Positions 8,017-16,328 of a DNA stretch of 64,000 nt are shown here, in pieces. Below the pieces are notes generated by a model. It had not been told where the DNA came from and ran no database searches. It saw only the letters and a program-made list of their open reading frames with translations. A program made the position numbers and the translations under genes. The stretch is from Sphingobacteriaceae bacterium. Lineage in GTDB: Bacteria; Bacteroidota; Bacteroidia; UBA7662. The stretch lies in the NCBI GenBank assembly GCA_013824115.1, contig PNNG01000022.1:140610-204609 (forward strand), in the 5' to 3' direction. The number at the start of each line of letters is the position of its first letter. Positions within the stretch are counted from its first letter, which is position 1.

Positions 8017-9218
8017 AATCTCTTTGTGCTTTTTTTTTGATTTTATTATTTTTTGTTTCTATCTGTGACGGTCAAAAGGAACCAGAAAAAATAAATAAGT
8101 TACTTCAGTTCGGCAAATTGAGCAACGACTCTTCAAGTTTGGCTTGTTTGCCAATCACCTACCAACGCACTGATTTGCCTTTTGTAGAAGTGACCATACA
8201 TGGAAAGCCTTTCCTCTTTTTATTCGATACAGGGGCAACTTTGAGTATGTTATCGAAAGAAATTGCGGCAAGTATGAAAGTAGTGGCCACGGCACCCATA
8301 GAGGATGTTACTGGAAAAAAAAACAAGAAAGATTTGGTGTTGGCTTCCATGAACTTGGGCGACATGGTATTTAAGGATGTACTTTGCGTGGTAAGTGAAA
8401 CCAATTGGCTTTCAGAGAAGGCTTGTGTCAAAATCGATGGCATTATAGGGGCTAACCTCATTAATTTGTGCAATTGGCAAATCGATCCGGTAAATGGTCA
8501 ATTATGTTTAAGTAAAACGCCATTTGAGCTTGTACCTACGGCAATTCAACTACCTGTTTTTTACACCGGAAGTGGCTTGCCCATTTTGCAGACGGCAGTG
8601 TATGGCAAATCTTTTTATGCCTTGATGGACTTCGGATTTCAAGGTTTTTTGGAATTGAATGAGGATGTAGTATCCTCTAAAGCGCATAATGATCAATTGG
8701 TTTGGCGCGGTGTCGGAGAGCACAGCATCGGGTTTAATGCGGGTTCGGCTGGTAAAATCAGCCGTATTGTGCTAGATACAATATTCTTGGCAGGCCAGAA
8801 ACACCATCAAGTTCCAGTCGTATGGTCAAACCATAAACCCATGCTCGGTGCTTCGTTTTGGAAAAGGTACGTAGTGACTTTCAACACAGGTAATGGAAGC
8901 GTCTTTACTCAAGTTGGTCAGCTGTTTCTCCAACCTATTAGCGATAGCATTTTTGCAAGCCCTCAACTGTTTCCTCTTAAATTTGGTCTGAATAAATCAG
9001 GGGAGCTGGTGGTCAAATTTGTCTGGCAAACTGAACTTACTCAATCGTTAAAGGTAGGGCAACGTATTTTGAAAATCAACAGCCAGGAGGTCAACCAACT
9101 GAATCCTGCTACCTGGTGTGCGCTTGCCGACGAGATTCAAAACACGACCCAACTTCAAGTAGTTGTTGATGTAAAGGGCAAAGCCCAAAGCTTTGTTTTC
9201 GATCGGGTGGTGCATTGA
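8013..9218 (+). CDS. Secreted retropepsin-like aspartic protease with C-terminal PDZ-like domain
   Basis: 401 residues from the ATG at 8013, chosen because it starts a clean signal peptide (SLCAFFLILLFFVSICDGQ). The mature protein begins with a pepsin/retropepsin half carrying FLFDTGATLSML, the DTGA active-site loop. A second half follows in which the matching loop reads ALMDFGFQGFLEL, so the canonical D[TS]G is DFG and may be inactive or structural. The C-terminal 80 or so residues (LVVKFVWQTELTQSLKVGQRILKINSQEV) look like a PDZ domain. Related Bacteroidota proteins are annotated as aspartyl protease family with PDZ. It probably acts in the periplasm; the substrate is unknown. The small protein encoded just upstream is a candidate partner. 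Confidence 0.75.
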   Translation: MKSLCAFFLILLFFVSICDGQKEPEKINKLLQFGKLSNDSSSLACLPITYQRTDLPFVEVTIHGKPFLFLFDTGATLSMLSKEIAASMKVVATAPIEDVTGKKNKKDLVLASMNLGDMVFKDVLCVVSETNWLSEKACVKIDGIIGANLINLCNWQIDPVNGQLCLSKTPFELVPTAIQLPVFYTGSGLPILQTAVYGKSFYALMDFGFQGFLELNEDVVSSKAHNDQLVWRGVGEHSIGFNAGSAGKISRIVLDTIFLAGQKHHQVPVVWSNHKPMLGASFWKRYVVTFNTGNGSVFTQVGQLFLQPISDSIFASPQLFPLKFGLNKSGELVVKFVWQTELTQSLKVGQRILKINSQEVNQLNPATWCALADEIQNTTQLQVVVDVKGKAQSFVFDRVVH

Positions 9219-9661
9219 ACACATAATCGAGCCATTTGCCATCATCTACGAAGGGGGGGCATAGACCATCACCAAACTTAAGTCAATGTTGTTTAGTCAA
9301 GAAAATATACGCATGGTCTTGACATTGTATGCTGCTCAAATACCCATGGCTACACCTAGGAGAAGCTAAGTGCTTAGCGCTAGCTGACGCCTCTGAAAAA
9401 GCCATTTTTTGCATATGAGCTACATCTTCAGGGCCGTCAACTCCCTGAACAGCAGTAGCATCGAAGCCTTCCTCGTCGCTTCGGTCGGGGTCCGAGCATG
9501 CTGTAATAAAGAAACTCCGTTGCTTGTTCCTGGGTTATTTCAACTATTTCATGCTTAACTCAATTACATTGTGTCAAAACTCAAAAATACATGACAAACA
9601 CATTTGCTTTTGTTAGATGATTGCTGTAGCTTTATGTTATTAACCACTTTAACCTGCAACC
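9219..9661. other. Intergenic region with one weak reverse-strand relic
   Basis: 443 bp without a convincing gene. A reverse-strand open stretch at 9283-9534 reads FFITACSDPDRSDEEGF and then DGPEDVAHMQKMAFSEA, which resembles the start of a lipoprotein, but it has no start codon and is preceded by stops. Otherwise I see no repeats, terminators or RNA genes here. Confidence 0.5.
9283..9534 (-). pseudogene. Possible relic of a lipoprotein gene
   Basis: An open reverse-strand stretch of 83 codons with no start and an upstream TAA. The segment FFITAC followed by SDPDRSDEEG resembles a lipobox plus acidic linker. The rest has no recognised motif. It could equally be a chance open frame. Confidence 0.2.
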
Positions 9662-10573
9662 ATGAAACACCTCTTCTTATGCCTGATGCTGTGCAGCACA
9701 GTGGCCATGGCCCAAAATTTTGCGCCTGTGGGTGCCAAATGGTATTACGATTCTTCTTTGGGCGGTTCTACCCCGCGTTTTGGTGCTTATCGATTGTATG
9801 AGGTTACCAAAGACACCTTGGTGAATGGGCAAAATTGTCGCCTCATCAAACAAAGCCGGCATGCGGTGAGCGGGGTGCAAAACCTGTCCGATTTGTTGGT
9901 GTACGAAGCCAACGATACAGTTTTTTACTACCATACCACTTTACAGCGCTTTTCGCCCTTATATATTTTGAATGCCCAGGTAGGCGATACCCTTACTTTT
10001 GATGTGCCTGCTGAATTTCCGGCTTTCGATCCGACGCAAACGCATTGGCAAGCGGTGGTCGACTCCGTTGTGCCAGTGGTAATTGCGGGAGATACGGTAC
10101 GCAGTTTTTATACGACCTCCTTGGTTGAAAACAATCTGAATTTTACCCCATACAGTTTCCATGGGCCCTACTTTGAAAAAATAGGAAGTACATTTTTGCT
10201 CACGCCACAGCCGTTGACCATTTTTCCTGAATGGGATGGCGGTTTGCGCTGCTATACCGATGCCAACTGGTCGGTAAACTTACAGCAAGTGGGTTGCGAT
10301 TCGCTCACCGCGAGCAGTGTTGCTGAAAACGATTTGTTGCGTCAAATACGCTTTTTCCCTAATCCCGGCAACGAGCAGCTCCAAATAGAAAATAGCGGCC
10401 AAAGTACTGTGCAGTTTTACTTGCGCGATTTGCATGGCCGCTTGCTGCTGCAACTGCGACTAGAGCCAGGAAGCGAAGTACTGAACCTCTTGCCTTTTGC
10501 TGCTGGCACCTACCTTTTACAATTTGAAGGAGCCGCGTTTTTGCGAACCGAACGTTTGGTGATTGCTCGATAA
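9662..10573 (+). CDS. Secreted protein with T9SS type A sorting domain
   Basis: 303 residues. Residues 1-18 are a signal peptide ending in VAMA-QNF. The middle region (FAPVGAKWYYDS, ITKDTL-like strands, VGDTLTFDVP, SFYTTSLV) is typical of Bacteroidota secreted proteins of unknown role and has no catalytic motif that I recognise. The last 75 residues are a T9SS C-terminal sorting domain: IRFFPNPGNEQLQIE, then a beta-strand core with DLHGRLLLQ and FAAGTYLLQFEG and the basic end RTERLVIAR. The protein is therefore expected to cross the outer membrane through the gliding/T9SS machinery and be attached to the surface or released. The gene stands alone. Confidence 0.8.
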   Translation: MKHLFLCLMLCSTVAMAQNFAPVGAKWYYDSSLGGSTPRFGAYRLYEVTKDTLVNGQNCRLIKQSRHAVSGVQNLSDLLVYEANDTVFYYHTTLQRFSPLYILNAQVGDTLTFDVPAEFPAFDPTQTHWQAVVDSVVPVVIAGDTVRSFYTTSLVENNLNFTPYSFHGPYFEKIGSTFLLTPQPLTIFPEWDGGLRCYTDANWSVNLQQVGCDSLTASSVAENDLLRQIRFFPNPGNEQLQIENSGQSTVQFYLRDLHGRLLLQLRLEPGSEVLNLLPFAAGTYLLQFEGAAFLRTERLVIAR

Positions 10574-10747
10574 CGTACTTCAGGTCAAATATCTTTCTTT
10601 TGCGCATGAGTTTGGCGGTTTGCCATCAGGCTTCTCCGCTTCTGCGAAAGCTTCTGCAGTTTGAGCTGAACGTAACCTGAGTTACCGGGCTTTCTTTATT
10701 TTAGCCGGAACTTTGCTGCCATTCCTTGAATTGTAAAAAGAAAAAAC

Positions 10748-12151
10748 ATGTATTTCCAACACGTTTATGACAAGTCGTTGGCTCAGGCCAGCTATTTTAT
10801 TGGTTGTCAGGCCGCCAAAGTGGCCATGGTGATTGACCCCAAGCGCGATGTAGACACCTACCTCGAAATCGCCAAGCAGAACAACATGCAAATCACCCAC
10901 ATTGTAGAAACGCACATCCATGCTGATTTCCTCTCAGGCTCGCGCGAATTGGCGGCCCTTACGGGTGCCGAGCTGCTGCTTTCTGATGAAGGGGGCGAAG
11001 GCTGGTTGTATGAGTTTCCGCATACCGGTCTGCGCAATGGCGATGTGTTCAAAGTGGGTAACCTCAAATTGGAGGTAATGCACACCCCGGGCCACACGCC
11101 CGAAAGCATCAGCTTTTTGCTGACCGATACGCCTGCTAGTCCCGAACCTGTGATGCTGTTCACCGGCGACTTTGTGTTTGTGGGCGATGTGGGCCGTCCC
11201 GACCTGCTCGAAGAAGCAGCCGGCATTGTGGGTACCAAGGAAGTAGGTGCCCGTCAGATGTACAGCTCGCTCAACCGATTCAATACCCTTCCCGATTATG
11301 TGCAGGTGTGGCCCGGTCACGGTGCCGGTTCTGCATGCGGCAAGGCTTTAGGTGCAGTACCCAGCACCACGGTAGGTTACGAAAAGGTGCGTAACTGGGC
11401 TTTCCAGTATGGCAACAATCCCGATGGCTTCGTAAAATACCTGCTCGAAGACCAACCCGAGCCGCCCCGCTATTTCGCCAAGATGAAGCAGTTGAACAAG
11501 GTCGACCGTCCGTTGCTTACAGAAGTTCCCCAACTCAAGCAGCTAAGCGCCCAAGATCTGGAAGCTGCCATGAAAGCAGGGGTGAAGGTTATCGACACCC
11601 GGTTGAAGCCTGAATTTGCAGCTGGGTTTATTCCAGGCAGCCTCAATATCCAGGGCAACAACGCCTTTGCTACCTGGATGGGCTGGTTCCTATCGTACGA
11701 CGAGCCTTTCATCCTCATAGCCGCCGAAGACAAGCACGACGATTTGGTGCGCAAACTCATGCGCATTGGCCTCGACAACATCCACGGCTATGTGCCTTCG
11801 GTGAAAGTTTGGGAAGAGCTAGGTCACAGTCTCCAAAAAGCCGATAACATCGACCTCGATACCTTCAAACAGGAAGTAGCTGCCGGCACCCCGGTGGTTG
11901 ATTTGCGCGGAGCGGCTGAATTCAAGTCGGGCCACGTAGAAGGCGCCATCAATGTCTTCATCGGCAAAATCGAAAGCCAGCTCGATCAAATCGACCGCAA
12001 CCAGAAGGTGGTGATTCACTGTCAGGCCGGCGACCGCAGTTCGATTGGCTATTCGGTGCTGGTGAAGCACGGATACACCAACATCCGCAACTACAGCGGC
12101 GGCATGAGCGAGTGGATCAACAAAGGAAATCCGGTGGTTACTGGCGCTTGA
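10748..12151 (+). CDS. MBL-fold hydrolase with two C-terminal rhodanese domains
   Basis: 467 residues. About 1-250 is a metallo-beta-lactamase fold of the glyoxalase II/persulfide dioxygenase (ETHE1-like) group: THIHADFLSG (metal ligands H56, H58, D60), HTPGHTPES, GDFVFVGDVGRPD and VWPGHGAGSACGK. Two rhodanese-like domains follow. The first, about 270-360, has IAAEDKHDD where the active-site Cys loop should be and so appears inactive. The second, about 370-465, has the Cys loop HCQAGDRS (Cys near 425). This MBL-Rhod-Rhod layout is common in Bacteroidota and probably links persulfide or glutathione-persulfide oxidation with sulfur transfer in the cytoplasm. A strong terminator follows. Confidence 0.85.
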   Translation: MYFQHVYDKSLAQASYFIGCQAAKVAMVIDPKRDVDTYLEIAKQNNMQITHIVETHIHADFLSGSRELAALTGAELLLSDEGGEGWLYEFPHTGLRNGDVFKVGNLKLEVMHTPGHTPESISFLLTDTPASPEPVMLFTGDFVFVGDVGRPDLLEEAAGIVGTKEVGARQMYSSLNRFNTLPDYVQVWPGHGAGSACGKALGAVPSTTVGYEKVRNWAFQYGNNPDGFVKYLLEDQPEPPRYFAKMKQLNKVDRPLLTEVPQLKQLSAQDLEAAMKAGVKVIDTRLKPEFAAGFIPGSLNIQGNNAFATWMGWFLSYDEPFILIAAEDKHDDLVRKLMRIGLDNIHGYVPSVKVWEELGHSLQKADNIDLDTFKQEVAAGTPVVDLRGAAEFKSGHVEGAINVFIGKIESQLDQIDRNQKVVIHCQAGDRSSIGYSVLVKHGYTNIRNYSGGMSEWINKGNPVVTGA

Positions 12152-12176
12152 GCTTTAGAGGCATAATTACAGCAAT

Positions 12177-12209
12177 CGGCCATCAGCTTTAAAGTTGATG
12201 GCCGCATTT
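12177..12209 (+). terminator. Rho-independent terminator after the MBL-rhodanese gene
   Basis: CGGCCATCA at 12177-12185 pairs with TGATGGCCG at 12196-12204, and the intervening GCTTTAAAGT can extend the stem. A short T-rich stretch follows. It lies 26 bp after the stop. Confidence 0.75.
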
Positions 12210-12231
12210 GTTTTTCCCCCTTTGCAATTGC

Positions 12232-12239
12232 TATCTTGT
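12232..12239 (+). promoter_or_regulatory. Candidate -7 box TATCTTGT close to the start codon
   Basis: TATCTTGT resembles the -7 consensus TAnnTTTG and ends 7 bp before the ATG at 12247, which implies a very short or absent leader. No clear -33 box was found. Confidence 0.35.
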
Positions 12240-12246
12240 AGGGCAG

Positions 12247-12648
12247 ATGAACACCGCAATTCAAGCATACGCTTCCAATTTTTCAGACGAAGATCAGGCC
12301 ATTTGCAGCCATTTGATGACAGTATTTAATCGCTTTTTACCCGAGGCCGAATCGAAAATCTGGCATGGGCATCCGGTTTGGTTTTTAGATGGCAATCCCG
12401 TTGTGGGTTATAGTCGTTTGAAAGCGGGCATCAGGGTGCTCTTTTGGAGTGGACAATCATTTGATACGCCCGGCTTAGCACCTGAAGGCAAATTCAAAGC
12501 GTCCGAAGTTCGGATGGCTGAATTTGAAGTAGCGCAGAGCTTACCTTGGGAAAAATGGCTGGCCGAAGCCCACGAAAAGCAGTGGGATTACAAAAATATT
12601 GTGAAACGCAAAGGGCAGTTGCTGCCGTTGGGAACATGGCACGTTTGA
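12247..12648 (+). CDS. DUF1801 domain protein (YdhG/YjbR-like fold)
   Basis: 133 residues from the ATG at 12247; an earlier in-frame start at 12208 would run through the predicted promoter. The sequence has the DUF1801 pattern: ESKIWHGHPVWFLDGNPVVGYS, KAGIRVLFWSGQSF, FKASEVRM and WLAEAHEKQWDYKNIVKRKG. Such proteins are small soluble domains of unclear function, sometimes linked to iron or stress. The gene overlaps the next by 13 bp, so the two are probably an operon, although the second product is a secreted propeller with no obvious connection. Confidence 0.75.
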   Translation: MNTAIQAYASNFSDEDQAICSHLMTVFNRFLPEAESKIWHGHPVWFLDGNPVVGYSRLKAGIRVLFWSGQSFDTPGLAPEGKFKASEVRMAEFEVAQSLPWEKWLAEAHEKQWDYKNIVKRKGQLLPLGTWHV

Positions 12649-14165
12649 TTTGGCTCAGCTTGTTCTTGGGCTTTTGGTCAACGGTTTTGCAGGCGCAAGA
12701 CAGTCTGCATGTGGGGGTTTCCACCAATATCAGGGCATTGTCGGTACCACAGGCCCACGATTGGTGGTTTGGCGGCAGCAAAGGTTGGTTAGGTCATAGC
12801 ACCGATGCTGGTAAAAGCTGGCTTTTGCGTCAGCCTTTGGGCGATAAAGTCGATTTCAGAAGTCTACATGCCTTTAATGCGCAGGAAGCAGTTGCTGCGG
12901 TAGCCGGACAGCCTGCCGCTATTTTACGTACCTCCGATGGTGGATTATCCTGGCAAGAGGTCTTCAGGCATGCTGATTCCACCGCCTTTTTCGACGGTTT
13001 TGCTTTTTGGAATGCAAGCGAGGGGGTGCTGTTTGGCGACCCTTTGCCCGATGGGCGGTTGTTGCTGTTGCATACCAGCGATGGAGGTAAATCGTGGCAA
13101 GCCGCTCCCGATAGCTCACGGCCACTTTTTGCGCTGGGCGAAGCTGCCTTTGCAGCCAGTAGCACCGCTTTGCAATGTGTAGGAGACAGTACCCTGGCTT
13201 TGGTAAGTGGGGGAGCGGTGAGCAGGTTGTGGTACAGCAGAAATCGCGGTCGTACTTGGGAGTTCATGGCAGGCAACAAACCCAATCCAGCACTTTATGG
13301 TGAACATGCACTTTTCCCCGATAGCTTGCCGCCTGAAAAAGCACGACTCTATTATGGCGCCGCCAGCAGGGGTGGTTTTTCGTTGGCGCTAACCCCCGAT
13401 AGCATGTGGGTAGTGGTTGGTGGCGATTACCTGAACGAATCGCACGCACAAGGCCATTTGGCCATGTTTGCCTACAGCCAATGGTGGTCGGCACGGGTGC
13501 CCACCCGCGGCTACCGTGAATGTGTGCTCATTTTAGATACCCTAACTTGGTTGGCTGTGGGCCCTTCGGGTAGTGATGTAAGTTGGGATGGCGGCTTAAC
13601 CTGGCAAGCCTTGCACGAGGGAAAGGGCATGCATGTAGCCAAGAAAGATGGCGCTGGTGGTGTGTTGATGGCCGGCAGGGCAGGGACGCTTTGGCATCTT
13701 AAGAAAGTAGCCCCGCCTTCCCACAAATTATGGACACCTCAAACCAAAATGGGCAGAGCCGTTTACAACAACCAAATGGGGCCGCTTGAAAAGCAGCTGG
13801 TGCGAACCATGCGTAAATATGGCAAGGCAAAGTCCTTCGATGATCGAAAATCGTTTCGAACGGCCAACCAAAAAATGGTTGATTTGCTGAAAACTACCGA
13901 AGGCATAGCCCATGTTTGGGTAGATAGTTGTTCCACCTATTTGGCCATCTATCCGGGTTTCGGAAATGTAAGCTTCAGGGCAAATACCCAGGATGGGCCT
14001 AAAATTTATACTTTTTCGTACCGCACAGGCAAGGTATATCGCTACGGTTATTGGCGGCATTGGGTGGGCTTGCCCACGTCTCGCGAACGTCTTTCGTCCC
14101 CTTCATTTAACTATACTCCCTTGGAGGAGCGGTTTAACCATATGGAATGCGAGTGGGGGCATTGA
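12636..14165 (+). CDS. Secreted YCF48-like beta-propeller with an unknown C-terminal domain
   Basis: 509 residues from the ATG at 12636 inside the end of the previous gene. This start gives a good signal peptide (LIWLSLFLGFWSTVLQAQ). Residues about 25-360 form a propeller of the YCF48/BNR type with Asp boxes STDAGKSW, TSDGGLSW, TSDGGKSW, NRGRTW and SWDGGLTW. The C-terminal 130 or so residues (KQLVRTMRKYGKAKSF, TEGIAHVWVDSCSTYLA, SYRTGKVYRYGYWRHWVG) belong to no family I recognise and lack the features of a T9SS sorting domain. The protein is probably periplasmic or surface-associated with a binding role. The same propeller type is fused to a hydrolase at 3846-6200. Confidence 0.75.
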   Translation: MARLIWLSLFLGFWSTVLQAQDSLHVGVSTNIRALSVPQAHDWWFGGSKGWLGHSTDAGKSWLLRQPLGDKVDFRSLHAFNAQEAVAAVAGQPAAILRTSDGGLSWQEVFRHADSTAFFDGFAFWNASEGVLFGDPLPDGRLLLLHTSDGGKSWQAAPDSSRPLFALGEAAFAASSTALQCVGDSTLALVSGGAVSRLWYSRNRGRTWEFMAGNKPNPALYGEHALFPDSLPPEKARLYYGAASRGGFSLALTPDSMWVVVGGDYLNESHAQGHLAMFAYSQWWSARVPTRGYRECVLILDTLTWLAVGPSGSDVSWDGGLTWQALHEGKGMHVAKKDGAGGVLMAGRAGTLWHLKKVAPPSHKLWTPQTKMGRAVYNNQMGPLEKQLVRTMRKYGKAKSFDDRKSFRTANQKMVDLLKTTEGIAHVWVDSCSTYLAIYPGFGNVSFRANTQDGPKIYTFSYRTGKVYRYGYWRHWVGLPTSRERLSSPSFNYTPLEERFNHMECEWGH

Positions 14166-14214
14166 AAATGTCGGCCAAATGCACCTATATGGCGCTTTTC
14201 AGTAGCCCATCTGT

Positions 14215-14222
14215 TATCTTTA
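14215..14222 (+). promoter_or_regulatory. Candidate -7 box TATCTTTA close to the start codon
   Basis: TATCTTTA matches six or seven positions of TAnnTTTG and ends 6 bp before the ATG at 14229. As at 12232 and 43686, the spacing suggests a leaderless or nearly leaderless transcript. Confidence 0.35.
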
Positions 14223-14228
14223 TGCTCC

Positions 14229-15140
14229 ATGGCTGAAACGCTTTCGCTCGAACAACTAGCTGCATTTGACAATCTTGAATTTCTGGCCCGCCAGGTAGTG
14301 GAAGGGTTCATTACGGGCTTGCATAAGAGTCCGTACCACGGTTTTTCGGTAGAATTCAGCGAGCACCGTATTTATAATACCGGTGAAAGCACGCGCAATA
14401 TCGACTGGAAGTTGTACGCCCGCACCGAGAAGCTTTTTGTGAAGCGTTACGAAGAAGAAACCAATTTGCGTTGTCAATTGGTGATAGACGCCTCGGGTTC
14501 GATGTATTTTCCCAATGAGCGCCAGAGTAAATTGCGTTTTTCGGTGTATGCTGCCGCTGCCTTGCTGCATCTGTTTAAAAAACAGCGCGATGCAGTAGGA
14601 CTGTCGGTTTTTGCCCAGGACTTAGATGTGCATTTAAAGGCCCGCAGCAGTGCTGCCCATCACCAGCTGCTTTTGGCCGAATTGGAAAAATTGCTCCAAA
14701 GCAAAACGCGTGAGCGGGGCACGAGGGCCATCAATGCCTTGCATGAAATTGCTGAAACGGCACATCCACGCTCTTTGGTGGTGGTTTTTAGCGATATGTT
14801 TGAACCCGGCAGTCATGCCGATGCTTTGTTTGCGGCCTTACAGCATTTGCGGCATAACAAGCACGAAGTATTGCTATTTCATGTGCTCCATGGTCCGCAA
14901 GAAATGGAGCTCGCTTACGAAAATCGGCCCCATGTTTTTGTGGATATGGAAACTGGACAAGAACTAAAAATCAATCCAACAAGCATTCAACAAGCTTATC
15001 GCGAGCGCATTGGGCAGTTCAGGCAGGAGTTGTTGTTGAAATGCGGTCAGTACCGCATCGATTTTGTAGAAGCTGATGTAAATGAGGGCTTCAACCAGGT
15101 GTTGCAGCAGTATTTAATGAAACGCAGCCGGTTGGTTTAA
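14229..15140 (+). CDS. DUF58 domain protein (VWA-like)
   Basis: 303 residues, full-length for the soluble DUF58 group. Diagnostic parts: the N-terminal YHGFSVEFSEHRIYNTGE and TRNIDWKLYARTEKLFVKRYEEE (residues about 34-80), which define DUF58, then a von Willebrand A-type strand LVIDASGSMYF with a DxSxS MIDAS motif. In Bacteroidota such genes usually sit with a MoxR ATPase and VWA/BatA-type proteins and are thought to assist protein maturation. Here no MoxR or Bat gene is beside it: the upstream gene is a propeller and the downstream genes are convergent. Cytoplasmic. Confidence 0.88.
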   Translation: MAETLSLEQLAAFDNLEFLARQVVEGFITGLHKSPYHGFSVEFSEHRIYNTGESTRNIDWKLYARTEKLFVKRYEEETNLRCQLVIDASGSMYFPNERQSKLRFSVYAAAALLHLFKKQRDAVGLSVFAQDLDVHLKARSSAAHHQLLLAELEKLLQSKTRERGTRAINALHEIAETAHPRSLVVVFSDMFEPGSHADALFAALQHLRHNKHEVLLFHVLHGPQEMELAYENRPHVFVDMETGQELKINPTSIQQAYRERIGQFRQELLLKCGQYRIDFVEADVNEGFNQVLQQYLMKRSRLV

Positions 15141-15142
15141 GC

Positions 15143-15577
15143 CTAAATTTGTTGAACGGGCTGGCTGTACTCTCCTTCGTCCTCATCGGAAACGGGCTCA
15201 GTATCGGCTTCTTTGCATTTGCGCCATCGGTTTTTAATGCGGATGGCCTGTACGCCCAAAGCTTTGGTTTGCGCCACCAATCTGATGTTTAAGCTACGCA
15301 GTGCTTTGGTTTCAAATCCAAACCTGCTGCCGTCGCTATTGATGATTTCGCCTTTTAGAATGCGCAGTTCGCCGTTGCAATAGCCGGTTTCTTCAAATCG
15401 AAGCAAAATGCCCCGTTTTCCCAATTTTTGGATGAGGGTGTGGAGCTCATCAGGTGAAAAAGCGGAGGTGATTTGCAGGTCGATGAATTCGGATGCCTTT
15501 TCTTGGGCATGCACGTTAGCAGTTGGCAGCACTCCAACAAACAATCCGAAACAGAATATGGCGACCCATTTACGCAT
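15143..15577 (-). CDS. Secreted protein of unknown function
   Basis: 144 residues from the ATG at 15577, chosen over a start 27 bp upstream because it directly begins the signal peptide (MRKWVAIFCFGLFVGVLPTANVHA cut near residue 24). The mature part includes SAFSPDELHTLIQKLGKRGI, FEETGYCNGELRILKGEI and SRFGFETKALRSLNIRLV. The layout (a helix pair, then strands around a lone GYCNGEL) recalls periplasmic domains associated with Bacteroidota M56 or anti-sigma proteins, but no family is certain. The C-terminal tail is acidic. The gene ends 2 bp from the convergent DUF58 gene. Confidence 0.65.
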   Translation of the reverse strand: MRKWVAIFCFGLFVGVLPTANVHAQEKASEFIDLQITSAFSPDELHTLIQKLGKRGILLRFEETGYCNGELRILKGEIINSDGSRFGFETKALRSLNIRLVAQTKALGVQAIRIKNRWRKCKEADTEPVSDEDEGEYSQPVQQI

Positions 15578-15627
15578 ACACGAAAGTAAACAGCGAAACC
15601 ACAAAAACGTTGGTTCGGGGACTAAAA

Positions 15628-16308
15628 TTATACCTTTTGATAATCGCGGTAACCAAATATGCGGCTTCCTACCCGAACGAGGGTGGCACCGTGCTGCAAG
15701 GCCAAGGGGTAGTCGGCCGACATCCCCATGCTCAGCTCACAAAAGTGGGCATCTTCACCGAAGTATTTTTGCTTTAATTCATCGAAAAGGGCTTGAAGCG
15801 TTGCAAACTCCTGATGCAAAATGGTTTCGTTCTCGGTATTGGTGGCAATGGTCATGAGTCCACAAATGCGTGCGTGGGTGTAACTTTTCCAGCTCCCGGT
15901 TTCCAACCACGCACGCAAAGCAGGCTCAGTAAGGCCAAATTTGCTGTCTTCACGTGCCAGATGCACTTGCAGCAGGCAGTTGATGATACGGTTGTTTTTT
16001 AGGCCTTCTTTGTGGATGGTTTGAAGTAGCTTTTCGCTGTCTACTGCATGGATGAGGTGCACAAAGGGGGCGATGTATTTTGCCTTATTGCTTTGCAGGT
16101 GGCCAATGAAGTGCCATTCGATGTCTTTGGGCAGCTTTTCATACTTGTCTACCAGTTCCTGTGCTGTAGATTCACCAAAAATCCGTTGTCCTGCTGCGTA
16201 AGCCTGTTCAATGGCGCTGGCCGGATGGGTTTTGCTCACAGCAACCAATCGGGCTGCCGAAGCATTTAATTCCATATTCAGTGCTGCTAGTTCGCTTTTA
16301 ATGCTCAT
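15628..16308 (-). CDS. yggS: YggS/PROSC family PLP homeostasis protein
   Basis: 226 residues, typical for the family. LVAVSKTHP (PLP-lysine Lys26), GESTAQELVDKYE, WHFIGHLQSNKAKYI, VDSEKLLQTI, LLQVHLAREDSKFG, GLMTIA, FCELSMGMSADYPLAL and GATLVRVGSRIFG cover the entire PLP-binding alanine racemase-like barrel. YggS binds pyridoxal phosphate and buffers free PLP and amino-acid metabolism; it has no proven enzyme activity. The usual NV[QE]EN is GESTAQE in this protein, a common Bacteroidota variant. It is divergent from the DUF4296 gene, with 20 bp between start codons. Confidence 0.93.
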   Translation of the reverse strand: MSIKSELAALNMELNASAARLVAVSKTHPASAIEQAYAAGQRIFGESTAQELVDKYEKLPKDIEWHFIGHLQSNKAKYIAPFVHLIHAVDSEKLLQTIHKEGLKNNRIINCLLQVHLAREDSKFGLTEPALRAWLETGSWKSYTHARICGLMTIATNTENETILHQEFATLQALFDELKQKYFGEDAHFCELSMGMSADYPLALQHGATLVRVGSRIFGYRDYQKV

Positions 16309-16321
16309 TACCGTATTTTTG
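16291..16321 (+). promoter_or_regulatory. Promoter for the DUF4296-mutS2 pair
   Basis: TTCG at 16291-16294, 19 bp spacer, then TATTTTTG at 16314-16321, which matches TAnnTTTG exactly. The start codon at 16329 is 7 bp downstream. The -33 box differs from TTTG at one position and lies inside the divergent yggS gene start. Confidence 0.55.
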
Positions 16322-16328
16322 AAAGCTC

